A stretch of DNA of 36,946 nucleotides from Hymenobacter ginkgonis (GTDB lineage Bacteria; Bacteroidota; Bacteroidia; Cytophagales; Hymenobacteraceae): positions 1-36,946 of the forward strand of contig NZ_WQKZ01000013.1 in NCBI RefSeq assembly GCF_009755225.1. The letters are read 5' to 3'. The notes below the pieces were generated by a model. The model was not told where the DNA came from, made no database searches, and saw only the letters and a program-made list of their open reading frames with translations. The number at the start of each line of letters is the position of its first letter. Positions within the stretch are counted from its first letter, which is position 1. Of this stretch, positions 8,938 to 16,350 are shown piece after piece. The translations under genes were made by a program, and so were the position numbers.

Positions 8938-8975
8938 GAGTCGGAGGTTTTCCCCTATTTGTTTAACAACACCCC
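8938..8975 (-). repeat. Right terminal inverted repeat of the Tn3 element
   Basis: This is the exact reverse complement of the 38 bases at 992-1029, with its GGGG outer end at 8975. It lies about 80 bp after the receptor stop codon. The next five bases (TTATT) are not a copy of the pentamer left of the element. Confidence 0.95.
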
Positions 8976-9083
8976 TTATTGGACTACTTCTTCGGGAAGA
9001 TTGCGCTGTCTAACACATAGGCAATTATCAGACGAAGCGAAGGCACTTTGTGCAGTGAGAGACCGCCAAGCCGATAGCAACCG

Positions 9084-9091
9084 TATTTTTG
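9084..9091 (+). promoter_or_regulatory. Possible -7 box before the GNAT-like gene
   Basis: TATTTTTG fits the TAnnTTTG pattern, but no convincing -33 TTG lies at the right distance. If real, transcription starts inside the first codons of the longest frame, and translation would begin at the GTG at 9116. Confidence 0.25.
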
Positions 9092-9655
9092 CCTGGTTCA
9101 CTGTTTTCCCGCTTAGTGCCTAACCGTTCTGTTCCTAGGGTATCCGCTCTGATTGATAAGCTCACCCATTCCATTGAGCTCGCCGCAACAGGAGAGTTCT
9201 ATGCCACCGTGCTGACACGTCTGAGCGGTACGCAACGGCGACAGCTCCAGAAAAAGGATTGGCTTTTCAATTGGTCCCGCGAACTTGACACGGCACGTCG
9301 CCAGGTCTATAAGCTCACGACGGTTGCCGAGCCAGTGCTCATTCAAGGGCTTATTAGTTTAGAAGTGGACACGGACCACGTCTTTGTCTACCTAGTGGAA
9401 AGCGCGGCCTTCAATAAAGGGGCGCAAAGGCAGTATCTTGGGGTGGCAGGCAACCTGTTTGCCTGGGCCTGTCGGTTATCTTTTGAGCAGGGCTATGAGG
9501 GCTTTGTAGCGTTTGAAGCTAAAACGGCGTTACTGACGCATTATCAGCAGGCCCTCGGGGCCCAGCGCATGGGTCGAGGCTTACGCATGTATTTGGCAAC
9601 CAAAGCAGCCACCGAACTTGTTAGCAGGTACTTTCCCGATTATTCCACTCCCTAA
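9089..9655 (+). CDS. GNAT-like acetyltransferase-fold protein (possible toxin)
   Basis: Up to 188 residues from a TTG at 9089; a GTG at 9116 would give 179. The C-terminal half looks like a GNAT fold. VFVYLVESAAFN suggests the central strand, followed by GVAGNLFAWACRLSFEQGYEG and FEAKTALLTHYQQALGAQRM, a Lys/Thr-Leu then His-Tyr helix pattern seen in Bacteroidota GNAT-like proteins of mobile regions. No strong R/Q-x-x-G-x-G/A acetyl-CoA loop can be pointed to. A 58-residue acidic-start protein follows 12 bases downstream, and a terminator closes the pair. The two-gene unit resembles a toxin-antitoxin module, but the order (large then small) and the function are inference. It sits just outside the right end of the Tn3 element. 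Confidence 0.6.
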   Translation: MPGSLFSRLVPNRSVPRVSALIDKLTHSIELAATGEFYATVLTRLSGTQRRQLQKKDWLFNWSRELDTARRQVYKLTTVAEPVLIQGLISLEVDTDHVFVYLVESAAFNKGAQRQYLGVAGNLFAWACRLSFEQGYEGFVAFEAKTALLTHYQQALGAQRMGRGLRMYLATKAATELVSRYFPDYSTP

Positions 9656-9667
9656 CCCGCCTTGACG

Positions 9668-9844
9668 ATGTCTACCAAACTTGGTTATGAGCCTACCGGA
9701 GTCGATTTTGTGGTGGAATCTACTCCCTTGACGCCGGAAGAAAAGCAAGCCTTTTCCCAGCTAATCGCGGAGCAGCGGCAAAAGAGCCCGCGCCCGACGC
9801 GCCGACCTACCACGCCGACCACTAAGCAGCGAGCGACCCTCTAA
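9668..9844 (+). CDS. Small protein paired with the GNAT-like gene
   Basis: A 58-residue protein from the ATG at 9668, with only 12 bases between it and the upstream stop codon, so the two genes are almost certainly cotranscribed. The N-terminal half (GVDFVVESTPLTPEEKQAF) is acidic. The C-terminal tail is basic and rich in Pro and Thr and is probably unstructured. The layout, a short folded segment with a disordered tail next to an enzyme-like gene, is compatible with an antitoxin, but no DNA-binding motif is visible. A strong terminator follows 20 bases after the stop. Confidence 0.6.
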   Translation: MSTKLGYEPTGVDFVVESTPLTPEEKQAFSQLIAEQRQKSPRPTRRPTTPTTKQRATL

Positions 9845-9864
9845 TTTTCGTAAAAAGCGGCAAG

Positions 9865-9895
9865 AAAAAATCCCGGCTAATTGGCTGGGATTTTT
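9865..9895 (+). terminator. Rho-independent terminator after the GNAT/small-protein pair
   Basis: AAAAATCCCGGC (9866-9877) pairs with GCTGGGATTTTT (9884-9895) around a six-base loop, with one G-T wobble, and the 3' arm ends in a T run. It is well placed to end the pair's transcript. Confidence 0.8.
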
Positions 9896-9911
9896 CATGT
9901 TCAAAATATAT

Positions 9912-9947
9912 CTATCAAAAAGGGGATGAAAAATCGCTTTTTGATAG
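9912..9947 (-). terminator. Terminator-like hairpin downstream of the reverse transcriptase gene
   Basis: Perfect 11-bp arms CTATCAAAAAG (9912-9922) and CTTTTTGATAG (9937-9947) flank a 14-base loop. It lies 21 bases past the stop of the reverse transcriptase gene and between convergent genes, so it may stop transcription from both sides. Confidence 0.65.
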
Positions 9948-9967
9948 GTGTGGAAGGAAACCTTTAA

Positions 9968-11971
9968 TTAGTTATCCAGCAGAATATGTTGCAATACATC
10001 GTGTACACCCTGTTGGTAGTCTAAGTATTCTGCTTTACTGACTGCTGTAGGTGTATGATATAAGCTACCCGGGTGTGAAATGCCATTATTATTTCTCCTA
10101 TTAAAAAGGTTTGCAACCTTGGTTTTTGTCTCTGTTCTTACGCCACGTCCCTCCAGGAATCTATCCACTCGCGTATGATCGTAGTTTTTAAGTTCAGTAA
10201 CAGTATTTTCCTGCAGATAGCAAATCAGCTGTAACTCATTGAGTAAAAGATTTAAAGATACTGAATAACTGTCGGCCCGCTCATTATGAATACGAAGCTT
10301 AATCTGCTCTACAAGAGCAGGTTGGTTCTTAATCCACTTGATTCTTTCATAAGGCAGTTTATAGTAACCTGTACAAGGCTTAGTCGCTGACTTACATTCT
10401 TTTATCTTTTCAAAAATGGCTCTCATGTTAAAATTGCTCTTCAGTATCTTTTTGAGAGATTTCTCCTTGAAATTCACTTGACATAGATAGGTTAGCAATA
10501 GGTTGATATCGTAAACGGTATTTGGCTTAAGGGCTTTTAAATAGGTGAGTAATCCAATAGCAGAATAGGAGTTTAGGAGTAGGATACAGATCAGGGCGTG
10601 AGGCTGCATCCTACAGAGCTCGTAATTGAAATCATTAAGTAGAAAACTTAATTTTTCTTTATTTTCTTTCTTCTCAAGCAAGCTGCGCACTCTGCTGTCA
10701 AAAATGTTCTTCAAGTCATCGTAACTGATGCCACCATACAAATCTTCAGGTCTGTAGTTTAGGTGTTGATTTTTGAGGTGAGCCAAGAAATTGAGTAGGC
10801 GGTCGGTTTTCTCTAGTGCAGTTAGAGTGGGGGCATCAATAACCGATTCTTTAGTAACCGGTTGACTCGTACTTTCAATTGGGCAGAGAGGCCCTTCTAT
10901 AGATTCTTCCTGCTGCTCGTCTTCCCCCATCTCACCTGAAATATCTCCAATAGCGTGTATAAATTCGAGAAGAGATACATCGTCGTGTGGGCGAAAAACC
11001 CTTGTTTTAGAGTTAACGCCAAGCTTTAACTCCTCATGTAAGGCGTGAGTGATAGCATTGAGGAGGTGATATATAATGGCCTCTTTTTGGTGTGAGGTAA
11101 GAGTGGAAGAAAAATCAAGAATAATAAATATATCATCTACATACCTTATAATTTTAAAAGAATTTATATGTCCGCTGGGTGCAATTGATTCAATACACCT
11201 TTCGATGATATTATCACCAAAAAAAAGATATAAAAATCCAATAAATGAGGAAGCTAAATTGCTATCACTCTGCGGTATACCAGTATTATTGTGCTTAATA
11301 AACCGGAGGAAAAAATCTAATTGATCACAAGTATGCTCCTCAAAGTGCATGTCACGTCTAGTAGTGAACCTAACATCACTTTTTATTTTTTGAAGTAGGG
11401 TGGTTACGCAAAGAGACTCATAATAATTCTGTATATCTAACTTTATTATATATCTATTTTTTTCGGCTTTTGCAAAGTGATTTAGGTGGCGCTTAAAGTC
11501 ATCGTAATAGTTTTTGTAATACGTAGTATTTTTATTTATCACTACGCCACCGTTTTTATAATATAAATTTCCTCCATAAAAAGAAGTTACATTGCTTTGT
11601 TTTTTATTAGAAACTATGTCATTTGTTAATTTTACTAAATAAAGACAAACAGCATAGTACAGCGTCATCATAGGGTAGCTAAAAAAATAGTAATTCCTGA
11701 TACCCAGACTTTTCTTAGGGATTGTATAGGATAGGGTATAGAATTCATTTTGCAAAGCGTAAAAAAGATTTGTTTTTATTCTCTCTTCAAAATACTCTTC
11801 TTCTCCAATAGCTACAAAGCATGGCTTAGCAGCTTCGAAATAATAGAAACCTAGCTTATTGTAGTGTTTGTTAGTAGCCTTCTGTTCTATCTGAAAATCC
11901 AGTAGCTTTTTGGCTTCACACCATATGTCGTAAGTTAAAAAATCTCCGAAGGTGAATTGAGTAAGTGACAT
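9968..11971 (-). CDS. AbiA-like abortive-infection reverse transcriptase with C-terminal HEPN motif
   Basis: A 667-residue protein from the ATG at 11971. The reverse transcriptase palm is readable: motif A KLDIQNYYES with Asp179, a motif B region starting GIPQSDSNLASS at ~231, and motif C RYVDD with Asp279-Asp280. A long helical region follows. The C-terminus has RNNNGISH (Arg626 to His633), matching the R-x(4-6)-H RNase motif of HEPN domains. Palm plus alpha-helical region plus HEPN at about this length is the layout known for AbiA (628 residues in Lactococcus), a phage-defence protein related to AbiK and Abi-P2. No maturase or endonuclease domain and no group II intron or retron RNA is evident, so a stand-alone defence enzyme is favoured. 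The gene is much more AT-rich than its neighbours, indicating recent transfer from a low-GC donor. Confidence 0.85.
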   Translation of the reverse strand: MSLTQFTFGDFLTYDIWCEAKKLLDFQIEQKATNKHYNKLGFYYFEAAKPCFVAIGEEEYFEERIKTNLFYALQNEFYTLSYTIPKKSLGIRNYYFFSYPMMTLYYAVCLYLVKLTNDIVSNKKQSNVTSFYGGNLYYKNGGVVINKNTTYYKNYYDDFKRHLNHFAKAEKNRYIIKLDIQNYYESLCVTTLLQKIKSDVRFTTRRDMHFEEHTCDQLDFFLRFIKHNNTGIPQSDSNLASSFIGFLYLFFGDNIIERCIESIAPSGHINSFKIIRYVDDIFIILDFSSTLTSHQKEAIIYHLLNAITHALHEELKLGVNSKTRVFRPHDDVSLLEFIHAIGDISGEMGEDEQQEESIEGPLCPIESTSQPVTKESVIDAPTLTALEKTDRLLNFLAHLKNQHLNYRPEDLYGGISYDDLKNIFDSRVRSLLEKKENKEKLSFLLNDFNYELCRMQPHALICILLLNSYSAIGLLTYLKALKPNTVYDINLLLTYLCQVNFKEKSLKKILKSNFNMRAIFEKIKECKSATKPCTGYYKLPYERIKWIKNQPALVEQIKLRIHNERADSYSVSLNLLLNELQLICYLQENTVTELKNYDHTRVDRFLEGRGVRTETKTKVANLFNRRNNNGISHPGSLYHTPTAVSKAEYLDYQQGVHDVLQHILLDN

Positions 11972-12180
11972 ATATTCTTATAGAGTGGGTGAGCGTGAAG
12001 GTAGTTTGCGGAGCTCAATATTAGGTTCGGCAAGGCTCTATATTCTCGTTTGTTGCAGTACTAAGTAGTAAGATTTCTGAAGAGACACAAACTAGGTAAA
12101 TTAGAGAAAAGAGAGCCAAAAGGCCTAATTGCTAGCAATCAAGTGTCCGACAATTGCCAGTTATGTTAAGGGCCAATGGT

Positions 12181-12948
12181 CTACGCTGTTTCTTTGGGAA
12201 GCCCTTCCGTTTTCGGCAAGCGCACGTAGCCGTGTTTTTGATACGGCTTAATCCACGTCAGTTTTAACTCGGCGTTGCCGGGACCGCAGCGCTGCAGGCG
12301 AAAGTGACCCGAAACCTCAAAGCCCTCCGTGCGGACCAGGTATTTGTTCCACGTACTATCCACAAGCACGACGGGCAGTGACGTGGCATTATAATGCCCC
12401 TGCGCACGGGTTCCCAGCTTCTTACCCGCCGCTAGCTGGATCAGTTCAGGCGCTGTCAAGTTTAAAAACATCAGGCACCTGATGGCCTCTACTGTCGTCG
12501 GATCAAATAGCTTGGGACTAGCCGTTAAGGAGATTAAAGATACACTGCGCTTGATGGCTGGACTGTCAGCATATCGCTGCAAATCAATTACATACAATTC
12601 ATTTTTATTCCATTCGCAATAGAGCACTCTATCTTTGCCAACTAAGAAATTGTAAAAAAGCGTTTTATTTTCGGGAAGCGTTCTTAGGATCTCTATGTCA
12701 AATAAGTCGCCGACTTTGATGCGGCTAATGACCTGCTGCGCGGGTTCGGTGAGTAAATAGTTCGGGGTGTAGGGATTCAGCAGAAACAGGAGCATCCGAT
12801 TGAGCACGTCCCTTTTGGTAGCTACCTCAGATACTCCCACTGCCTCTGCGTAAGCATTCGCCGCGAAAACGGCTGCATCTTTTAGTACAGCAGCTCGTGC
12901 GGGATTTTTCAGCGCTAAGCCCAGGTACTGATTTTCGATAATATGCAT
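12181..12948 (-). CDS. Hypothetical protein with a mobile-element-type C-terminal module
   Basis: A 255-residue soluble protein with no signal peptide or membrane segment. The first ~110 residues are helical. The C-terminal part (VVLVDSTWNKYLVRTEGFEV, then GHFRLQRCGPG and IKPYQKHGYVR) has a pattern I associate with proteins of unknown function from phages and plasmids: a W..R.EGF..xGHFR segment followed by a W-x-x-P-[YF] ending. Some relatives may be annotated AcrVA2-like, but I cannot confirm this from sequence alone. It is transcribed toward the reverse transcriptase gene, from which it is separated by 209 bases, and lies beside the palindrome-rich region. No catalytic motif stands out. Confidence 0.7.
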   Translation of the reverse strand: MHIIENQYLGLALKNPARAAVLKDAAVFAANAYAEAVGVSEVATKRDVLNRMLLFLLNPYTPNYLLTEPAQQVISRIKVGDLFDIEILRTLPENKTLFYNFLVGKDRVLYCEWNKNELYVIDLQRYADSPAIKRSVSLISLTASPKLFDPTTVEAIRCLMFLNLTAPELIQLAAGKKLGTRAQGHYNATSLPVVLVDSTWNKYLVRTEGFEVSGHFRLQRCGPGNAELKLTWIKPYQKHGYVRLPKTEGLPKETA

Positions 12949-14272
12949 CGGAGTGCTGGTGAAAGACTGTTTGGCCGGGGAATATAGTAAAGTGTTCTAC
13001 CTAAAGAGGGCAACACCTGCGAGGTGGTGGGAAGCAGGGCGTGGTGGCGCGTAATAAAGGGCTAATCCGCGGTAAAAGCCGAGAAAAACCGCTAGTCTTA
13101 TACGCCCGCTTAACCCAGAAAACGGGCCTGAGACTAGTTGAAGTACGAGGGGTTGGTAGTCGATTAGGTCATTGGCAATTGCCAAAAATGCTCAACTCGC
13201 CGATCCGCCAAAATAAATTATTACGTGTTTTGCACTTAACCGACTCTGCTACAAGTAATAAGCCTGAAAAGTTATCCGTTTTTTATTACGTCACCCGCGC
13301 GGCAGTGCGCGCCCTTTAGCTTTTGCTCCTACTCTGAGCGGGCTGTCAAAGGGAATATATGAAGACCACTCGCCCGGCTAAAATAGGACCTAGCGCTTCT
13401 GAATTGGCCTTTTGCCTCGCGTGGCGAGTGGCAATTGCCAGTTGGGATCTGGCAATTGCCACTCGCCGCCACGGCGGGCGAATACTCCGCCTAAGCAGAC
13501 ATTGAGGGCCCCGAGCGAACGTGGGAGTACCGAGGCAGCCCGCGGCAACTTTACGCCCGCTTGGCTGAGTAGAATCGCCTGAAAAGCCAATCTCACTCGT
13601 ATCACCCTTCGCGCGCTGTCAGAGGCGATTAGCAGCGAATTCGACCTAGCATAGTCTCACTAGTCGAGCCTCGCAGCCCAGCTTGCACTGTCACTACTTA
13701 GCAATTGCCAAGGGCTGTCTCGGTGATATCTGTAGCGGTGAGGGTTGACGGTTGAGAACTAGGAAGAGCTGTTTGCCTACCCCAGGCCGGCGCGCGGCCA
13801 CCAGCCAAATACCGGTCACCAGGCTCAGTCGAGGCGCAAAAGTCCCCCCACGCGTTGGAAACGCCATTTTTAGCCCTTTTCACGGCTATTCCGTCTCATT
13901 TCCTTGCCTAGCACCCCAACGTGCCCTGTCATCTACTGGCAATTGCCCCTGCGAGAATTATGGATATATGACGACGTTGTTCAGGTGCTAAAATGCTATT
14001 TAATAAATAGTTAGATACCTCGCGGCAGTTGTAGCTGGCAATTGCGATGGGGTTACTAGCCGGTTGCGTAAGTTCACTGGCTAATCGATTCCAACTGATG
14101 TTCACTAGTTACCCCCTAGTAGGGACTCCTTAGGGCGTACTAAGTCGCTGGCCGGAGCTTCTCGCCTTGTTAGGCTATAGCCCAGCAGATTGTCAGAGCG
14201 AATCTAGGGCAAGCTAAGCGGGTGTAGAGATAAAGAGATAACCCAAGTAATAGACAGCAATGGACATCGCAT
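12949..14272. other. 1.3-kb stretch without a convincing gene
   Basis: Open frames here are short (at most 92 residues), lack recognisable domains and have poor composition. The main content is the TGGCAATTGCCA palindromes and one long hairpin. No tRNA-like cloverleaf, rRNA or CRISPR pattern is seen. Confidence 0.6.
13423..13467. repeat. Perfect 19-bp-stem hairpin made of two palindrome copies
   Basis: GGCGAGTGGCAATTGCCAG (13423-13441) and its reverse complement (13449-13467) flank a 7-base loop TTGGGAT. Each arm contains a complete TGGCAATTGCCA palindrome. There is no adjacent T tract, so it is not a typical terminator. Confidence 0.85.
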
Positions 14273-15295
14273 TTAGAAGCTTGCGGGCAGCTCTAGCGCG
14301 GGAGCCCAGCAGTGCAGCGCGTGATTGAGGGCGATTTGATACTGTTGTCGCAGAAACTGTTGCCGCTTAGCAGGCGTAGCGCCCGTCTGGTTAACGATGG
14401 TTTCGGCCAGCGGGTGCTTGCTGGCGATGAAGAATTCGTTGCGCTGGTATAGACGCTGCAGGAAGCGTAGCTCCGGAACGCGGGCACTCTTAGTCCCATT
14501 GACCGTCCGGTCCGCGAGCACCAGGTTCCATACGCCATTGATATTGGCGGGCAGATGCACACGCTTGTTCAAATGGGGGAGAAAGTGGTCGACCTGGCCG
14601 AGCGTAGGGGAGCCCGGGCTAACGGAGATATCTTGAAAGCTGTAAAAGCACTTGCCTTTTTGGTAGCCATTGAGGGCCTCCCGCACCGAGGTGATGTTGA
14701 CCCGTCGCAGCAGGTTACGCTCGACAAAGAAGAGGCCCTGCGCCTCATCGTACTGCACTTCGAGTAAGTTGGGGTTGAGCCCCAGGTTCCACGCCGTCTC
14801 CACTAGTTGCCACCGCGCCTCGGCTTCGCGAGCAAAGTTCTGAAAGTGAAACGACTCTTTGAGTTGTAGCAACGCGTCCGTGAGCACTAGGTGCGGCTTT
14901 CCGTTCACGAGGTGCTTCTCGTAGAAAGGCCGAGGGATCGGCCCTAGATTGACCACTTGAAAGGCCTCGATGACATGCACAAACCCCAGCTTTTCAGTGT
15001 GGGCTAGCAGGTCCGCTTGCGTCAGTTCCTGGGCGATAAAGCGTCGGCAGGCGGTCAAAAATTGACTGGAAGCGGCACTACCCTGTTTGTCGTATTGCTG
15101 CAGGTGGCGCACGAGATGACGCGAGAAGGGCTCGGCTAAATCCGCCAGCGTGATAGTCGTTGTCTGCGTGCCTACGAGTTCGAGCAGCGCTTGAGCAAAG
15201 GCAAACTTGTAGGTGGCCGAGTTCTTACCGAATAGAATAATGGCGCGCCACTGCGATTCGAGGGACGGGTCATGGAGCTGATAAGGCGTACTCAC
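14273..15295 (-). CDS. HNH-family endonuclease
   Basis: A 340-residue protein from the ATG at 15295. The nuclease core is at residues ~216-296: CFYSF at 216, QVDHFLPH with Asp236-His237, GVWNLVLADRTVNGTKS with Asn257, Asn266 and Lys269, then RNEFFIASKHPLAET. This is the DHF.P / WNLV / N..KS variant of the beta-beta-alpha-metal HNH fold. The zinc-knuckle Cys pair of many HNH enzymes is reduced to a single Cys. The N-terminal start (WRAIILFGKNSATYKFAFA) looks conserved for this type of protein, and the intervening ~150 residues are helical and may recognise the substrate. The gene lies upstream of the palindrome field and is transcribed in the same direction as the next HNH gene, so the two may form one restriction unit. 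The exact target is unknown. Confidence 0.75.
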   Translation of the reverse strand: MSTPYQLHDPSLESQWRAIILFGKNSATYKFAFAQALLELVGTQTTTITLADLAEPFSRHLVRHLQQYDKQGSAASSQFLTACRRFIAQELTQADLLAHTEKLGFVHVIEAFQVVNLGPIPRPFYEKHLVNGKPHLVLTDALLQLKESFHFQNFAREAEARWQLVETAWNLGLNPNLLEVQYDEAQGLFFVERNLLRRVNITSVREALNGYQKGKCFYSFQDISVSPGSPTLGQVDHFLPHLNKRVHLPANINGVWNLVLADRTVNGTKSARVPELRFLQRLYQRNEFFIASKHPLAETIVNQTGATPAKRQQFLRQQYQIALNHALHCWAPALELPASF

Positions 15296-15417
15296 AGGAG
15301 GCTGACTGGTAAATAAGTATTTAGAAGAGGGGGGTAGTTTTACGCCGCTCGCAAAAGAGCAGGGTGCTCAACCAGGTTACCACGCAAGCGCTCTTAAGGA
15401 GCTGTTCCTAGGGGAGC

Positions 15418-16350
15418 CTAGTAGGTAGCTAGCCACTGGGCGCGCAGGGCTTCGACGCTTAAGGCTGGCCGTTGCCGGTGCAGCATGCGGTGACAATTCG
15501 CGCACACGACGGCCACCTCGTCGAGCGACGTTGTCAACCCCTGCGCCCACAATTCTTCAGGTCGTTCCGCGAGTGGATTTTTATGGTGACACTCGGCAAA
15601 ATCTTGCCCGAGCGCGCCGTAGTGCTGCTCAAAGTTAAAACCACATACTTCACACGTGTAGTGATGCAGGCGTTTGGCTTCGGCCGCTAAGCGGGGGTTG
15701 CGGGTAAAAAAATAGGCTTCGCGCAGTTTGCGCTGGCCTTCTTGGTACTCGGTTGGTCGGCGAGTTGTGGTCGTCGTCGCTGGGAGAGAAGGCCCGTCGA
15801 GCGCAGTCCTTTCGACCCCCAGCGCATCTTGTAAGACCTGATACAGGTGAGCCGTGCAACGCGTTAAGTATTGGCCTTGGGTGACGCGGATAAGCGGGCC
15901 GTAGGAGCTGAAGGGGTAGCGAGGGGGCCGATTAGGCACCAGCTCCTGCCGCACTCGGGCTAAGTAGTCCGGGTGCTTGTTAAGGTCTTCGGGGTTGAGC
16001 CGAGTAGGTAGGGGTTGATACTGGGTTAGGTCAACGCGATAATAGGCGGGGGCTACCCACCGGCCGGGGCTCGGCGGAGCCAGGGTTACTTCCTGACACG
16101 GGTGGTGCACGAAGGAGAAGCCGCAGAGTTGCGTATATGACGGCCGCCCATCCCAGGCATGCCGGTAGAAATGAAGCACGAGATCGCCTGCTTCGGGCTC
16201 CCACATAACCTGATACCGCGCGGCGCCCCCTTCATCGACCGCGGGGCTCCATAAGCAGGTGCCAAACTCCCACCCGGGTCCGCCATGCCCGTGATGAGAG
16301 CTGGTGATCTCCACCCAAACAGCGCGGAAAGCGGCAAATTCTGGTAACAT
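15418..16350 (-). CDS. EVE-like/PUA-like domain fused to HNH nuclease (type IV restriction candidate)
   Basis: A 310-residue two-domain protein. Residues ~10-115 resemble an EVE/PUA-fold reader of modified bases (GGPGWEFGTCLWSP, then GDLVLHFYRH, CGFSFVHHP and YYRVDL). Residues ~205-295 form a McrA-type HNH nuclease with C233-x2-C236, ECHHKNPL (His255, His256), and C283ANC-H287 with His291. Fusion of a base-modification reader to an HNH nuclease is the plan of modification-dependent (type IV) restriction enzymes, which cut phage DNA carrying altered bases. The gene lies 122 bases upstream of the other HNH gene in the same orientation. The EVE-like call rests on pattern recognition rather than a search; the HNH call is firm. 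Confidence 0.8.
   Translation of the reverse strand: MLPEFAAFRAVWVEITSSHHGHGGPGWEFGTCLWSPAVDEGGAARYQVMWEPEAGDLVLHFYRHAWDGRPSYTQLCGFSFVHHPCQEVTLAPPSPGRWVAPAYYRVDLTQYQPLPTRLNPEDLNKHPDYLARVRQELVPNRPPRYPFSSYGPLIRVTQGQYLTRCTAHLYQVLQDALGVERTALDGPSLPATTTTTRRPTEYQEGQRKLREAYFFTRNPRLAAEAKRLHHYTCEVCGFNFEQHYGALGQDFAECHHKNPLAERPEELWAQGLTTSLDEVAVVCANCHRMLHRQRPALSVEALRAQWLATY

Larger units (their letters stand above)
992..8975. mobile_element. Complete Tn3-family transposon with regulator and TonB-receptor cargo
   Basis: The element is 7,984 bp and is bounded by perfect 38-bp inverted repeats that begin GGGGTGTTG. It contains a full-length tnpA, an intergenic res-like region, a divergent tnpR and two cargo genes. 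Divergent tnpA/tnpR around the res region is the Tn3 (class II) arrangement. The tnpA stop codon lies in the inner edge of the left repeat, as often seen in compact Tn3 elements. Cargo occupies 4971-8857, between tnpR and the right end. The flanking pentamers (TTTAG at 987-991, TTATT at 8976-8980) do not match, so no 5-bp target duplication is seen. Confidence 0.93.
12151..14045. repeat. Array of seven palindromes built on TGGCAATTGCCA
   Basis: Copies occur at 12151-12159 (half site CAATTGCCA), 13172-13185 (TTGGCAATTGCCAA), 13429-13440, 13450-13461, 13701-13710, 13938-13947 and 14036-14045. Three contain the full 12-bp palindrome and the others share its GCAATTGC core or one arm. An eight-base core is expected about once per 65 kb by chance, and I saw it nowhere else in the window. 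The copies lie almost entirely in non-coding DNA between two genes transcribed in the same direction. Spacing is irregular, so this does not look like a CRISPR. Confidence 0.75.

Noticed and set aside
9968..11971. Group II intron or retron reverse transcriptase
   Set aside because: No maturase/endonuclease domain, no intron RNA structure, no msr-msd-like inverted repeat nearby, and a C-terminal HEPN motif is present instead.
13041..13319. 92-residue open frame in the palindrome region
   Set aside because: No domain, poor composition and reads through a palindrome copy; treated as chance.
12151..14045. CRISPR array or integron attC array
   Set aside because: Repeats are short perfect palindromes with irregular spacing from 9 to about 1,000 bases; no cas genes, no integrase, no cassette genes between copies.
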